54,275 nucleotides of DNA, taken from Bacteroidota bacterium (GTDB taxonomy: Bacteria; Bacteroidota; Bacteroidia; Chitinophagales; Chitinophagaceae). This document shows positions 15,461 through 23,873 of this stretch, one piece after another. How positions within the stretch are numbered: position 1 is the first letter of the stretch; each line of letters begins with the position of its first letter. The notes beneath the pieces are model-generated. The model ran no database searches. It was not told where the DNA came from and saw only the letters and a program-made list of their open reading frames with translations. The translations under genes were made by a program, and so were the position numbers. The stretch lies in NCBI GenBank assembly GCA_030706735.1, contig JAUZNZ010000032.1, positions 1 to 54,275 of the forward strand, written 5' to 3'.

Positions 15461-18256
15461 ATGCCCATTTTCATACGGCGTTGCCTCTTGCCGTCCATCA
15501 TCATGCTGGGCGGGCTGTTGCCTATGCAGACGCGGGGACAGGAGCCTGACTACCTTCGGAAATACCGCGAGGCAGAAAGATATTATTCGGCGCCGACTAC
15601 CACGCCCCGGACGGACAGCCTGGCGCTGGCCGGGTACCGGTCGGCGATCGTCGGCCTGGAAAATGGAGGCCCCGCCGAATTGCTCATAGACTGTTATCAG
15701 AAGGCCGGCATACTGGAAATGACCGGAGGCAGGGACCAGGCTGCGATCGGCGATTTTTTACGTTCGATCCGGCATCGGTTCAAGCCCGGAACTCCGGTAG
15801 ATTCCCTGCTCTTCAAGTCCTATTTGTATGCCGGGAGTTGCTACTACAATCTATATGACCTTGACTCTGCGTCCTGGTTCTACAAGCAGGCCGAAGGCGT
15901 GATCGAAGCCTATCCCCGCATCCCCGAGTCCGAACGGCTATATAATAAGTCGGGCGCCCTTTACTATGAGACGGGAGATTACCGGCGAAGCATTCTGTAC
16001 TTCAACAAGGCCCTCGCTCTGGTCAACCCAGACGATCCCCAGGGACGCTATTTTATCGTGAACTACAAAAATAACATCGCAACAGCCCTGAGAGGGCTCC
16101 AGGATTATGATCAGGCAATCGCCCTGTATAAGAGTCTGCTACCTTACCACATCAATCAAAACGAATTACTGCATAATATCGGCGCGACTTACCTGGAAGC
16201 CGGGCACCCTCCGGAAGCCATCCACTATCTTACCCTTGTCGGATACAACGATCAGATCAAGTACAACCACCTCGCCGGGGCGCATATCCGGCTTGGGCAG
16301 TACGCCGAAGCCGCCAATGACCTGCAACGTGCGCTATCCGCCTACAGTCAGCCGAAGATGCCGCAGAAAAGTCAGGATCTCTGCATCACCTTGAAATACC
16401 TGGGCGACCTGTGCATGGCGAAGGATTCCCCCATGCCGGCGCTGAGGTACTATCAGCAGGCGATCATCCAGGCCGACCGGGATTTCAATGATTCGGCGAT
16501 CAGCCATAATCCCTCCTCCTTTTATGGTCTGCATAGTTCCTTCCTGCTCTTCGATGTGCTGCTCGCCAAGGCCGCAGCGTTCAAGGCTGCCGGAAAGGGC
16601 GTCGACGCGTTCGCGGCCTACGCGTCGGCTCTCACGCTGGTCCGTCATGTGGAGAGGATGTATAATTCCGACGAGGCGAAGTTGTTCCTCGTAAAAAAAG
16701 CCGGTGCTGCCTATCAGCAGGCCGTGGATCTGGGTTTCCAATTGTATGCGGGCGGCAAGGTTCCGGGCAGCCTGGAAAGGATATTTCAATTCATGGAAGA
16801 TAACAAGTCGTCGGTTCTACAGGGCGAGCTGAGCATACCCGAACCGAACCTGGTCGATGCCGGCGCCCGCGATATGGCTCGTCAAGTGAAGGAAATTCAG
16901 TCGACCATGGTCAGTCTCAATATCCGGCTTTCCAGGACCAGCGAAGGTCCGGCGGCCGGCCGGCTTCAGGACAGCATGCGTGAGCTGGGGCTCAGGATAT
17001 CGGCCCTCCAGGACAAACTGGAAGCATCCCCCGAATACTACCGGCTGAAATTTCATTCGAATGGCCCGACAATCGCGCAGATTCAACGGGACTTGTCGAA
17101 AGACGACGCGGCCCTCCTCTCCTATTATTATACCGCGGATAAGCTCTATTGCTTTTATATTACGGCCGAACGATCCGGATGCGTAGCCGCAGAGCGGCCG
17201 CCGGCCTTCAAGGAGCATATCCTGTCCCTGCGCAAGGAGCTCGATGCCGGCGAGGAGGGAGAAAAGGGAAAGGTCAACGCATTCATCGGCGATCTTTCGG
17301 CGCAGCTCATTGCCCCGATATTCGAAAAGATCCGGGACAAGCGACGCCTTGTCGTCATCCCATTCAACGAGATAGCCTATATTCCTTTCGAGCTATTGCA
17401 GATCCCCTCCACCGGGCGCATCCTGATCCATGATTTTGCGATCAGCTACAATTATTCCGCCAATTTCCTGATCCACAGTTCGGCGCGGGGCAAGGAAAGT
17501 TACCGGGTTCTTGCCATGGCGCCCTTTGCGGAAAAAACACCGGCAGGACGATTTTCCAGGCTGCCCACTTCGGGATCGGAAGTGACCGGCCTGCCCGGAT
17601 CCGTATTGTTGGACAGGGAGGCAACGAAGATGAGCTTCATGAGCCTCTCCCCCAACTACCCGATCGTCCATCTCGCTACGCATGCAGTGGCCAATGACCT
17701 AGACCCCACTGGTTCGTTTATTGCTTTTTATGACCCCGGCGGAACGACCCCGGACACGCTATCCCGCCTATACGAGGAAGAGATTGCTCACCTGGATCTC
17801 CATTCCTTGAGATTGGTGATACTTAGCGCATGCGAGACCGGCAAGGGTCAGGTGATCAATGGGGAAGGCATTATCAGCCTGTCCCGGGCATTCTCCTATG
17901 CAGGCTCCCGGAGCATCATGACTACCTTGTGGAGGGCCGACGACTCGGCGACGTCCATAATTGCCCGGCGCGTCCATGCTTATTTACAGGCTGGGGAGCC
18001 GGCCGACGAGGCCTTGCGTAAAGCCAAGCTGGACTACCTGAACGATCCGGACATCGAGGCGCGATTCAAGCATCCCTCCTATTGGGCGCCGCTCGTATTG
18101 GTCGGCGACTTTCATGCGGTCGGTGAACAGCGACATGGCAGGCGACTCCTCCTGGAGATCGGCATCCTGCTGGCAGCCATATTGCTTTGCTGGCCCCTCT
18201 TCCGCGTTGCAAAAAAAAACCGGGTACGGAGAAATACATTCCGCACCCGGTGGTAA
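15461..18256 (+). CDS. Exported TPR-CHAT caspase-like protease with C-terminal membrane anchor
   Basis: This 931-residue protein is a probable cysteine protease. The order is: signal peptide (about 1-27, ending TRGQ); TPR repeats (about 50-440; for example LYNKSGALYYETGDYRRSIL, IATALRGLQDYDQAIALY); a helical, coiled-coil-prone linker (about 450-540); a CHAT domain (about 600-890) with candidate catalytic His741 in VHLATHA and Cys791 in ILSACETG; and one transmembrane helix (about 892-914) followed by a strongly basic tail. That topology places TPR and CHAT in the periplasm, with the tail inside. The frame extends 5' to a GTG at 15404 overlapping the previous stop, but the ATG at 15461 begins the signal peptide exactly. 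Most characterised CHAT proteases are cytoplasmic. Confidence 0.85.
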   Translation: MPIFIRRCLLPSIIMLGGLLPMQTRGQEPDYLRKYREAERYYSAPTTTPRTDSLALAGYRSAIVGLENGGPAELLIDCYQKAGILEMTGGRDQAAIGDFLRSIRHRFKPGTPVDSLLFKSYLYAGSCYYNLYDLDSASWFYKQAEGVIEAYPRIPESERLYNKSGALYYETGDYRRSILYFNKALALVNPDDPQGRYFIVNYKNNIATALRGLQDYDQAIALYKSLLPYHINQNELLHNIGATYLEAGHPPEAIHYLTLVGYNDQIKYNHLAGAHIRLGQYAEAANDLQRALSAYSQPKMPQKSQDLCITLKYLGDLCMAKDSPMPALRYYQQAIIQADRDFNDSAISHNPSSFYGLHSSFLLFDVLLAKAAAFKAAGKGVDAFAAYASALTLVRHVERMYNSDEAKLFLVKKAGAAYQQAVDLGFQLYAGGKVPGSLERIFQFMEDNKSSVLQGELSIPEPNLVDAGARDMARQVKEIQSTMVSLNIRLSRTSEGPAAGRLQDSMRELGLRISALQDKLEASPEYYRLKFHSNGPTIAQIQRDLSKDDAALLSYYYTADKLYCFYITAERSGCVAAERPPAFKEHILSLRKELDAGEEGEKGKVNAFIGDLSAQLIAPIFEKIRDKRRLVVIPFNEIAYIPFELLQIPSTGRILIHDFAISYNYSANFLIHSSARGKESYRVLAMAPFAEKTPAGRFSRLPTSGSEVTGLPGSVLLDREATKMSFMSLSPNYPIVHLATHAVANDLDPTGSFIAFYDPGGTTPDTLSRLYEEEIAHLDLHSLRLVILSACETGKGQVINGEGIISLSRAFSYAGSRSIMTTLWRADDSATSIIARRVHAYLQAGEPADEALRKAKLDYLNDPDIEARFKHPSYWAPLVLVGDFHAVGEQRHGRRLLLEIGILLAAILLCWPLFRVAKKNRVRRNTFRTRW
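18211..18250 (-). terminator. Intrinsic terminator of the DUF4382 gene, inside the 3' end of the CHAT gene
   Basis: Read on the minus strand, CCGGGTGCGGA and TCCGTACCCGG form an 11-bp stem (one mismatch) with a nine-base loop, followed by nine Ts (plus-strand A run 18211-18219). It lies about 50 bases beyond the stop of the minus-strand DUF4382 gene but within the last codons of the convergent CHAT gene. The plus strand lacks a T-run after the stem, so it should act in one direction. Confidence 0.8.
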
Positions 18257-18298
18257 AGGCAGGTTTCCAAGGATAGTAATAGGGGACCACGCCCGAGA

Positions 18299-19177
18299 TT
18301 ATTGGTGCAACGTGACCGTCCTAACGTGCACGTCTTCCCGCCCGGCCACCACAATGTTGTTCAGGGTCGTATCCAGGTAGTTGTTTGCCGTCGCATGGAA
18401 CAGGAGGCTATAGGTGCCTGGCTTCAATCCCACGAGCTTGTATTCTCCCTCTCTTTCGGGTTTGGCGGTGGCCGTGTCCGTACCGCTGATGGCCATCACC
18501 GTAGCCTGTGCCGCTGCGGGCAGTACGACGCCCTCTATGCTTGACGCCTTCTCCTTGCTGAAGATCCGCACATGGGGATCCAATTCGAACTTGTCACCGT
18601 GCAGCCGGATCGAGCCGCCCGCATCGAAATCAAGCGAGAACCGGATCTGGCCCTGATCGAAGCTCATGTCATCTCCGCTCAGGTTAATGACGACGATATT
18701 GCTCTTGTTTTTGACCGAAAGCGGAAACGTATTCCCGTTGATCACCACGCTGTTGTTCGTGCCCAGGGTCAACCGGATCTTTTTCAGGGATCTTACCGAC
18801 GGGAAACTACCCGAGGCGAACAGCGTATCCAACCCATTCCTGAATTGGAGAATGTCGTAAACGCCCGGATGAATATCCAATGTCATCCAACCGCCCGAAG
18901 TCTCTCCTCCATGATCCCGTTCATCGCTGCCACGCTCGTCCCTGCGCTCTGCATCGGCGTCTGCACTATCCTCCGCCTTCACTTCCAGCTTCTGGATATC
19001 AATGAACACATCGTCGAAGGAAAGTGCAGGATCGTCGGTAAGGAATATTTTCAGACCTGTCTGGCCTGCGGGGACGACACCGGTCTTGTTCATGCTCTTT
19101 TGGCAGGACAGGGCCACCACACTAAGTGCGATCAATATGATCCCTACTCCCGGAACCTGGAAAATCATCTTTTTCAT
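18299..19177 (-). CDS. DUF4382 domain lipoprotein with C-terminal carboxypeptidase-regulatory-like domain
   Basis: This is a 292-residue envelope lipoprotein with lipobox VALSC (Cys25). The DUF4382 region (about 40-195) starts with GLKIFLTDDPALSFDDVFIDIQKLEV and continues through the typical YDILQFRNGLDTLFASG and KKIRLTLGTNN. An Ig-like carboxypeptidase-regulatory segment (about 210-290) follows, with IEGVVLPAAAQATV and GLKPGTYSLLFHA. A very charged insertion of about 25 residues (DSADADAERRDERGSDERDH) interrupts DUF4382. The function of the family is not established. It has its own promoter upstream and a terminator in the convergent CHAT gene. Confidence 0.8.
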   Translation of the reverse strand: MKKMIFQVPGVGIILIALSVVALSCQKSMNKTGVVPAGQTGLKIFLTDDPALSFDDVFIDIQKLEVKAEDSADADAERRDERGSDERDHGGETSGGWMTLDIHPGVYDILQFRNGLDTLFASGSFPSVRSLKKIRLTLGTNNSVVINGNTFPLSVKNKSNIVVINLSGDDMSFDQGQIRFSLDFDAGGSIRLHGDKFELDPHVRIFSKEKASSIEGVVLPAAAQATVMAISGTDTATAKPEREGEYKLVGLKPGTYSLLFHATANNYLDTTLNNIVVAGREDVHVRTVTLHQ

Positions 19178-19196
19178 GTTTGCTGCTTTAAGGTGT

Positions 19197-19228
19197 TAAA
19201 AATAAGTTTAGCCTCCATGATAGGTCAA
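19197..19228 (-). promoter_or_regulatory. Bacteroidota sigma-ABfr-type promoter of the DUF4382 gene
   Basis: On the minus strand, TTG (19228-19226) is followed after 21 bases by TATTTTTA (19204-19197), a 7/8 match to TAnnTTTG at the expected spacing. It lies about 20 bases upstream of the ATG at 19177. Confidence 0.6.
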
Positions 19229-19258
19229 CACGGCGAATCCTGATGTAACCGGAAATAA

Positions 19259-19288
19259 TTAAAAAAAATCCCCGCGCGGGGCGGGGTT
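19259..19288 (-). terminator. Intrinsic terminator of the sigma/anti-sigma operon
   Basis: On the minus strand, CCCCGC (complement of 19286-19281) pairs with GCGGGG (complement of 19275-19270) around a five-base loop, followed by A and eight Ts. It starts within four bases of the anti-sigma gene stop. Confidence 0.8.
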
Positions 19289-19289
19289 C

Positions 19290-20078
19290 TCATTTTCCTT
19301 TTTGCAGCCAGTGCAACTTGCGAAGGAACCCACTGCCGGCTTTATCGTGGTAGGCATGTGCGGGATCGTCATGTATTTTTTCGAAGATCGGGAGGGCGCC
19401 GGCGATCTGGCCGTTCCTGAGGTAGCTCATGGCCAGGTAGTATTCGATATCTTCCTCAAACAGATGGGTCTGCTGCGCGCTATTGAGCTGTTGAGCCGCC
19501 AGGAGACAGCGGATGGCGTCGGCCGGACGATCCTGTATCAGAAAGGCATTGCCCGCCAGGAAATAATCTCCGACGGCCGGATGGGGCAATTGACCGAATA
19601 GCCGGGTAACGTCCTGCATGCGTCCATCGACATAAGCCTCACGTATCGCCGTGCCCTCGGCGGCGTGGGTGCTCCCAACACGGCCCCGGGTGCCTCGCAG
19701 TGTAAAGGAATGGAAGTTATCCCGAAAAAGGCGGTCAGCTGACACCGTAATGTATTGGTAAAGTATCGACAGACCCAGGGCCACGACGACGATGGCCGCC
19801 GCGCGGCTTACCCAGGTGACTATTTTCCGGTACCTGCCGACCGGATGGAATTGCTCCCGGCCACCCACCTCGGCCATCATTTCTCCGTGGATCGCTCTCA
19901 CCTGCTGGTGGAGACCATAGAGCTGTACGGACCGCCTCGTCAAACGGAGATTTTCCAGCTTTTGCCTCAACGAAGCGTCGGAAGCGAGTTGCTTCTCCAG
20001 GCTCATTACCTGCTCTTCAGCCAATTCTCCATCAAGATACCGGAGCAACGATTCCCTATTTGTAAAATTTTCGCTCAT
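19290..20078 (-). CDS. Probable anti-sigma factor with single membrane helix and TPR-like C-terminus
   Basis: The 262 residues begin with a cytoplasmic part (about 1-85) containing LLRYLDGELAEEQVMSLEKQL, typical of Bacteroidota anti-sigma factors. A transmembrane helix follows (about 91-110), then a periplasmic region ending in TPR-like helices (about 165-260; DYFLAGNAFLIQDRPADAIR, EYYLAMSYLRNGQIAGALP). No FecR domain is present. The start codon overlaps the sigma gene stop (ATGA), so the two are translationally coupled. It should sequester the upstream ECF sigma factor until a periplasmic signal is received; the signal is unknown. Confidence 0.75.
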   Translation of the reverse strand: MSENFTNRESLLRYLDGELAEEQVMSLEKQLASDASLRQKLENLRLTRRSVQLYGLHQQVRAIHGEMMAEVGGREQFHPVGRYRKIVTWVSRAAAIVVVALGLSILYQYITVSADRLFRDNFHSFTLRGTRGRVGSTHAAEGTAIREAYVDGRMQDVTRLFGQLPHPAVGDYFLAGNAFLIQDRPADAIRCLLAAQQLNSAQQTHLFEEDIEYYLAMSYLRNGQIAGALPIFEKIHDDPAHAYHDKAGSGFLRKLHWLQKGK

Positions 20079-20677
20079 AAAAGGGCTGATTTAAAGTATT
20101 CGGTCAACCGGGCATCGCCGGTCAGCCTTTCTTCAAGTTGCAACATGCATTTATATTTCTTGTTGCGCAGGACCTGCTCATTCTGGTAATCCATCATGCC
20201 GAGTATTTCGCGCATCGGCCGGCCTTCGTAATAAAAAGCAACCAGGATCTTCTTACAGGCCTCCCCCAGCTCGTCGATCAGTTTCATCAGTCGGGCCTTG
20301 ATCTCCTGATCCGCCAGCCAAATGTCCTGCCCCTCTTCGGCCTTATCGGCTTCGCGATCGTATTTCACTTCCCTCCGCTGGGCCCTTCCTCGTCGTTTTA
20401 ATTCGTTCAACCAGATATGCCGGGTCATGGAATAAAGGAAGTTCTTGATGCTGGTCTCGCCCCTGAACTTCTGCTTTTGCACCCCTTCGATGAACCGGAT
20501 CACCACCTCCTGGAAAATGTCTTCCGCGTCTTGTTGATTTCCATTGTTTTGCCTTACAAATCCCCATGCCATGTCGAAATAGGAGCGGTACAATTGTCTG
20601 ATAGCCTCGTCGGGCGGTCTTCCTTGCTGCAACGCATTCAATAGTTCCATATCGGAATATTCGCCCGTTTTTCGCAT
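20075..20677 (-). CDS. ECF-type RNA polymerase sigma factor
   Basis: The 200 residues show sigma region 2 (about 28-95; NQQDAEDIFQEVVIRFIE, then GETSIKNFLYSMTRHIWLNELKRRGR) and a region 4 helix-turn-helix (about 130-185) with ILVAFYYEGRPMREILGMM and NEQVLRNKKYKCMLQL. It directs RNA polymerase to an unknown regulon. A four-base overlap with the anti-sigma gene and a shared terminator define a two-gene operon. No clear Bacteroidota housekeeping promoter is seen upstream, which would fit autoregulation by its own sigma factor (inference). Confidence 0.92.
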   Translation of the reverse strand: MRKTGEYSDMELLNALQQGRPPDEAIRQLYRSYFDMAWGFVRQNNGNQQDAEDIFQEVVIRFIEGVQKQKFRGETSIKNFLYSMTRHIWLNELKRRGRAQRREVKYDREADKAEEGQDIWLADQEIKARLMKLIDELGEACKKILVAFYYEGRPMREILGMMDYQNEQVLRNKKYKCMLQLEERLTGDARLTEYFKSALL

Positions 20678-20833
20678 ATGCTATCGTAATTGTAAGTAAA
20701 CGTCAAGGCCCGAATTGTAACCAAATTATAAAATTTTGAGTAAATGGGCCTCAGCAGGAGAAATGCGGCGGCCAGAGGGGCGCATACCCCTTTACATGCG
20801 ATCAAATGCCCAATCAAAAGAAGGATAACCGCC

Positions 20834-21238
20834 TTACAGCAGGTGCTTCGAAAAGTAGTCCCGCACGAAAGCGTGCTGCTGGTTTTGGGTCATCTTGTCC
20901 GTCTGCTCGACTTCGATCTTTATCTTTTCGAAGTAATGATCAGCCCGGAGGATATTCAATAATTCCGATTTGGCGCTGGTCGGACCAAAGAGGATCACGT
21001 CCTCGTAGTTCCGAATGATCTCGCCAAGCCTCTTGTAATATCCGTTTAGGTTCTCGCCCTTCTCCACGTTCTGCTCCTTTTCCTCGCGCGTATATCGGGA
21101 AGAAATGATCTTGGTCGTGATGGGTACGGTGGTGAATTCCATAAGGTGGGCATTGGCATGATCCATCCAAACGCCCAGATTCTTTGCTTTCGCCGGCTGA
21201 TCCGTCCCCTCGCTCCCGGGTTCCTGGTCTTGAAACAT
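20834..21238 (-). CDS. eRF1-like (bacterial release-factor-like) small protein
   Basis: This 134-residue cytoplasmic protein begins with an acidic tail, then KNLGVWMDHANAHLMEF. It continues with a helical segment and IIRNYEDVILFGPTSAKSELLNIL, and a C-terminal KMTQNQQHAFVRDYF. The pattern (x-V-W-D-H followed by h-h-G-P-x-x-A-K) matches the eRF1-like "translational machinery" family found in many bacterial stress loci. The biochemical role of these proteins is not settled. It is a monocistronic gene on the minus strand, 156 bases from the sigma operon. Confidence 0.55.
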   Translation of the reverse strand: MFQDQEPGSEGTDQPAKAKNLGVWMDHANAHLMEFTTVPITTKIISSRYTREEKEQNVEKGENLNGYYKRLGEIIRNYEDVILFGPTSAKSELLNILRADHYFEKIKIEVEQTDKMTQNQQHAFVRDYFSKHLL

Positions 21239-21364
21239 AAATTCATCGTATTTAGCCGCTCAAAGCTCCGGTATTTACATGAACTACTTGTTATTTAATT
21301 GCATTCATTCATTATATAATTCACACTTTCCCGCACCCAGGGGCCCATGGTGGCCTAAAATGGA

Positions 21365-21389
21365 AATGCCCGGCCATTGCCGGGACATT
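21365..21389 (-). terminator. Hairpin after the NHL lipoprotein gene
   Basis: AATGCCCGGC and GCCGGGACATT pair over ten bases with one bulged A and a four-base loop. It lies about 40 bases past the stop of the minus-strand NHL gene. The following minus-strand sequence has only a short T-run, so termination strength is uncertain. Confidence 0.5.
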
Positions 21390-21430
21390 CCCCTATTAAC
21401 TAGAGCGAAAATACAAATCTCCGATACCAA

Positions 21431-22591
21431 TCAATGACCCACGGTCGGATGTGTGATCACCCGAATGCGGTGCTGGTCCGTCACATAAATGACCCCAGTC
21501 TGATCAACGGCAATTCCGGAGAGTTCAGTAAATCTTGCTCCTGCAGCCGTTCCATCGACATTTCCTTTCGTTCCGTTGCCTGCTATCGTCGTTACATTTC
21601 CATCTGCTGTGATCTTTCGGATGCTGAAGTTACCCGCATCCGCAACGAGAACATTTCCCGCATTGTCCACCGCCACAGCAATGGGGGAATTGAACCTCGC
21701 CGCCCGGCCCACCCCATTGACAAATCCAGGCGTGCCGTTTCCCGCAAGCGTAGTGACCAGGCCGGTAGCCGTAATCTTCCGTACGGCATGATTGAAGGGA
21801 TCGGCCACATAGATATTTCCTGCCTTGTCGATCGCAAGACCCGAAGGGAAACTGAACCGGGCCGCCGTATCCTGTCCATCGAGGAAACCGGACTTTTGCC
21901 CGGCGAAGGTCGAAACGAGCGCGTTGAAGATATTCGTTCCTCTGACCCTGCGCACCCGCTGATTGCCCTGGTCGCCGATATACAGGTTTCCGGCGGCGTC
22001 TACCGCAATGCCATAGGGGCTTGCGAATTTTGCCTTCAACCCGCCGCCATCCGCAAAGTCGAATTCGACCGGCCCGCGGGTGTCGCCGCTGCCGCCGGCG
22101 ATGGTTCCCACATTGTCCCCGGAAATGACGCGGATACGCTGGGAAGCAATGTCCGTGACAAATAGATTTCCCGTAACGTCGAATGCAAGACCGGCCGGAA
22201 TGCCGAAACGCGCAATACCAAGCGATCCATCCGTGGCGATGAAGCCTGTGCTATCGATCCTCCCCGTCAGGGTGCTCACTACTCCCGCCGCAGTGACCTT
22301 ACGTATGCTGCGGTTGAATCCATCGGCGACGAACAGGTTCCCGCTTGCATCGATGGCAATTCCATTGAGCTCGTTGAACCTGGCCGCCGTTCCGATCCCG
22401 TCGACAAAACCGGCCGTCGTGTCGCCGGCCAGGGTAAATACGATATTCGGAACGGAGATCAAAGAGGCCGCAGACGGTGCCGAATGAGATGCCTGCAGGG
22501 TATTGGCCGCGTCGGGGGCCGCCCGTTTGTTGCACGATATGATGCTTACCAGGAGTAAAACAAGCCATACCGCATTGAATTGTTTCTTCAT
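21431..22591 (-). CDS. NHL-repeat beta-propeller lipoprotein
   Basis: This is a 386-residue surface or periplasmic lipoprotein (lipobox SIISC, Cys20). From about residue 55 it consists of repeated NHL units, each with a form such as FNELNGIAIDASGNLFVADGFNRSIRKV followed by VSTLTG or VTTLAGNG. About six units form a beta propeller. NHL propellers bind proteins, nucleic acids or sugars, or support enzymes; there is no catalytic module here. The frame extends upstream to 22699, but those 36 residues are not signal-like, and the ATG at 22591 begins the lipoprotein signal. A TAnnTTTG box precedes that ATG. Confidence 0.85.
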   Translation of the reverse strand: MKKQFNAVWLVLLLVSIISCNKRAAPDAANTLQASHSAPSAASLISVPNIVFTLAGDTTAGFVDGIGTAARFNELNGIAIDASGNLFVADGFNRSIRKVTAAGVVSTLTGRIDSTGFIATDGSLGIARFGIPAGLAFDVTGNLFVTDIASQRIRVISGDNVGTIAGGSGDTRGPVEFDFADGGGLKAKFASPYGIAVDAAGNLYIGDQGNQRVRRVRGTNIFNALVSTFAGQKSGFLDGQDTAARFSFPSGLAIDKAGNIYVADPFNHAVRKITATGLVTTLAGNGTPGFVNGVGRAARFNSPIAVAVDNAGNVLVADAGNFSIRKITADGNVTTIAGNGTKGNVDGTAAGARFTELSGIAVDQTGVIYVTDQHRIRVITHPTVGH

Positions 22592-22606
22592 AAAAGGGTT
22601 TATTGC

Positions 22607-22614
22607 CAAAAATA
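22607..22614 (-). promoter_or_regulatory. Candidate -7 element of the NHL lipoprotein gene
   Basis: Minus-strand TATTTTTG matches TAnnTTTG exactly and lies 15 bases before the ATG at 22591, supporting that start. No TTG is seen at the usual -33 distance. Confidence 0.45.
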
Positions 22615-22751
22615 AGAGCAGGTTGAACAGGCGGGGAAGGCAACTACCGAACGGCAGACCCGACCATACGACAGGCAGGTGCGGAAATACTAAATCCACG
22701 GAAAAAACGTTAATATTTAAGCCTGAAATCCAACATCTTAAACGCTAAACC

Positions 22752-23801
22752 ATGAAAAATCGCTGGCTTATAGCCCTCATCGCCCTGACCTGCTGTTCCT
22801 GCGGGTCCACCAGTTTAATGTCGCTCAGTGTGTTGGAGCCTGCACCGGTAACCCTTCCACCCAATATAAAGACCGTAGGGATCATCGACAGAAGCAAGGC
22901 TTCCGACGAGAACAAGGTCATCGACGCCATGCACAAGGCGGTTTCGCTCGAATCCACCGCCCTGGTTACGGAGGGCGCGAAAGCCAGTGTTTCGGGACTT
23001 GCCGACGAATTGATGAAGAATAACCGGTTTACGGCCGTTAAGCCGCTGGCAAACCTCGACCTGAGAACCTTCGGGGCCGGCGTGCTGCCTTCTTCGTTGG
23101 CCTGGGAAACCGTGGAAAAGATCTGCCGCGAGAACCAAACCGACGCTTTATTCTCCCTCGAATTTTTCGATACGGAGTCGAAAATGAAAGTGGCCGCGTC
23201 TTCCACCGCGCTCAATATGGGAGGCGCCAGCATCCCTGCCTTACAGCAGCAGATGAATATGCAAACCTTTGTGAAGACCGGCTGGAGGATCTACGATCCG
23301 TCAACAAGGACGATCCTGGATGAATATATGATCACCAAAGAAATTCAACTATCCGAACGGTCTCTCAATCCCCTCGCCGCCGCTTCGGCGCTCGCCGGTC
23401 GGAAGGAAGGCATCAAACAAGTCGGGACCCAATCCGGGCAAGCCTATGCCTGCAGGGTCACGCCCTACTGGCTGCGCGTGTCCAGGTACTATTATGTAGG
23501 AGGCAATGGCGACTTCAAAGTGGCCCAGCGCATGGCGCAAACCGGCAATTGGGACGGAGCCGCCAAGATCTGGCAGCAGCAATCGAACAATCCCAATGGC
23601 AAACTGGCCGGCAGGGGCTGTTATAATATGGCCATCATATGCGAAATAAATGGCGACCTCGACGGCGCCCTCATGTGGGCGCAAAAAGCCTATGAGAATT
23701 ATAATGTTCCGCTGGCGCTCAGTTATGTCAACATTCTCCACAACCGCAAGGCGAATGACGCTGAATTGAAAAGCCAGAATGCCGTTTCCGCTACGCCGTA
23801 A
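22752..23801 (+). CDS. DUF6340 family lipoprotein
   Basis: This is a 349-residue envelope lipoprotein with lipobox TCCSC (acylated Cys within the first 17 residues). The N-terminal half resembles an FlgT/CsgG-like alpha-beta fold: VGIIDRSKASDENKVIDAMHKAVSLES, then a segment with DALFSLEFFDTESK. The C-terminal part has TPR-like helices (YNMAIICEINGDLDGALMWAQKAYE). I assign it to DUF6340, a Bacteroidota lipoprotein family without known function. It is monocistronic, upstream of the DUF4142 gene by 72 bases. Confidence 0.72.
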   Translation: MKNRWLIALIALTCCSCGSTSLMSLSVLEPAPVTLPPNIKTVGIIDRSKASDENKVIDAMHKAVSLESTALVTEGAKASVSGLADELMKNNRFTAVKPLANLDLRTFGAGVLPSSLAWETVEKICRENQTDALFSLEFFDTESKMKVAASSTALNMGGASIPALQQQMNMQTFVKTGWRIYDPSTRTILDEYMITKEIQLSERSLNPLAAASALAGRKEGIKQVGTQSGQAYACRVTPYWLRVSRYYYVGGNGDFKVAQRMAQTGNWDGAAKIWQQQSNNPNGKLAGRGCYNMAIICEINGDLDGALMWAQKAYENYNVPLALSYVNILHNRKANDAELKSQNAVSATP

Positions 23802-23873
23802 ATCATATGTATGCAAATCCTGTAACCTTTCTCCCGATGCTCACTCTAACAGGAAAGCATTAATTAAAATCAT

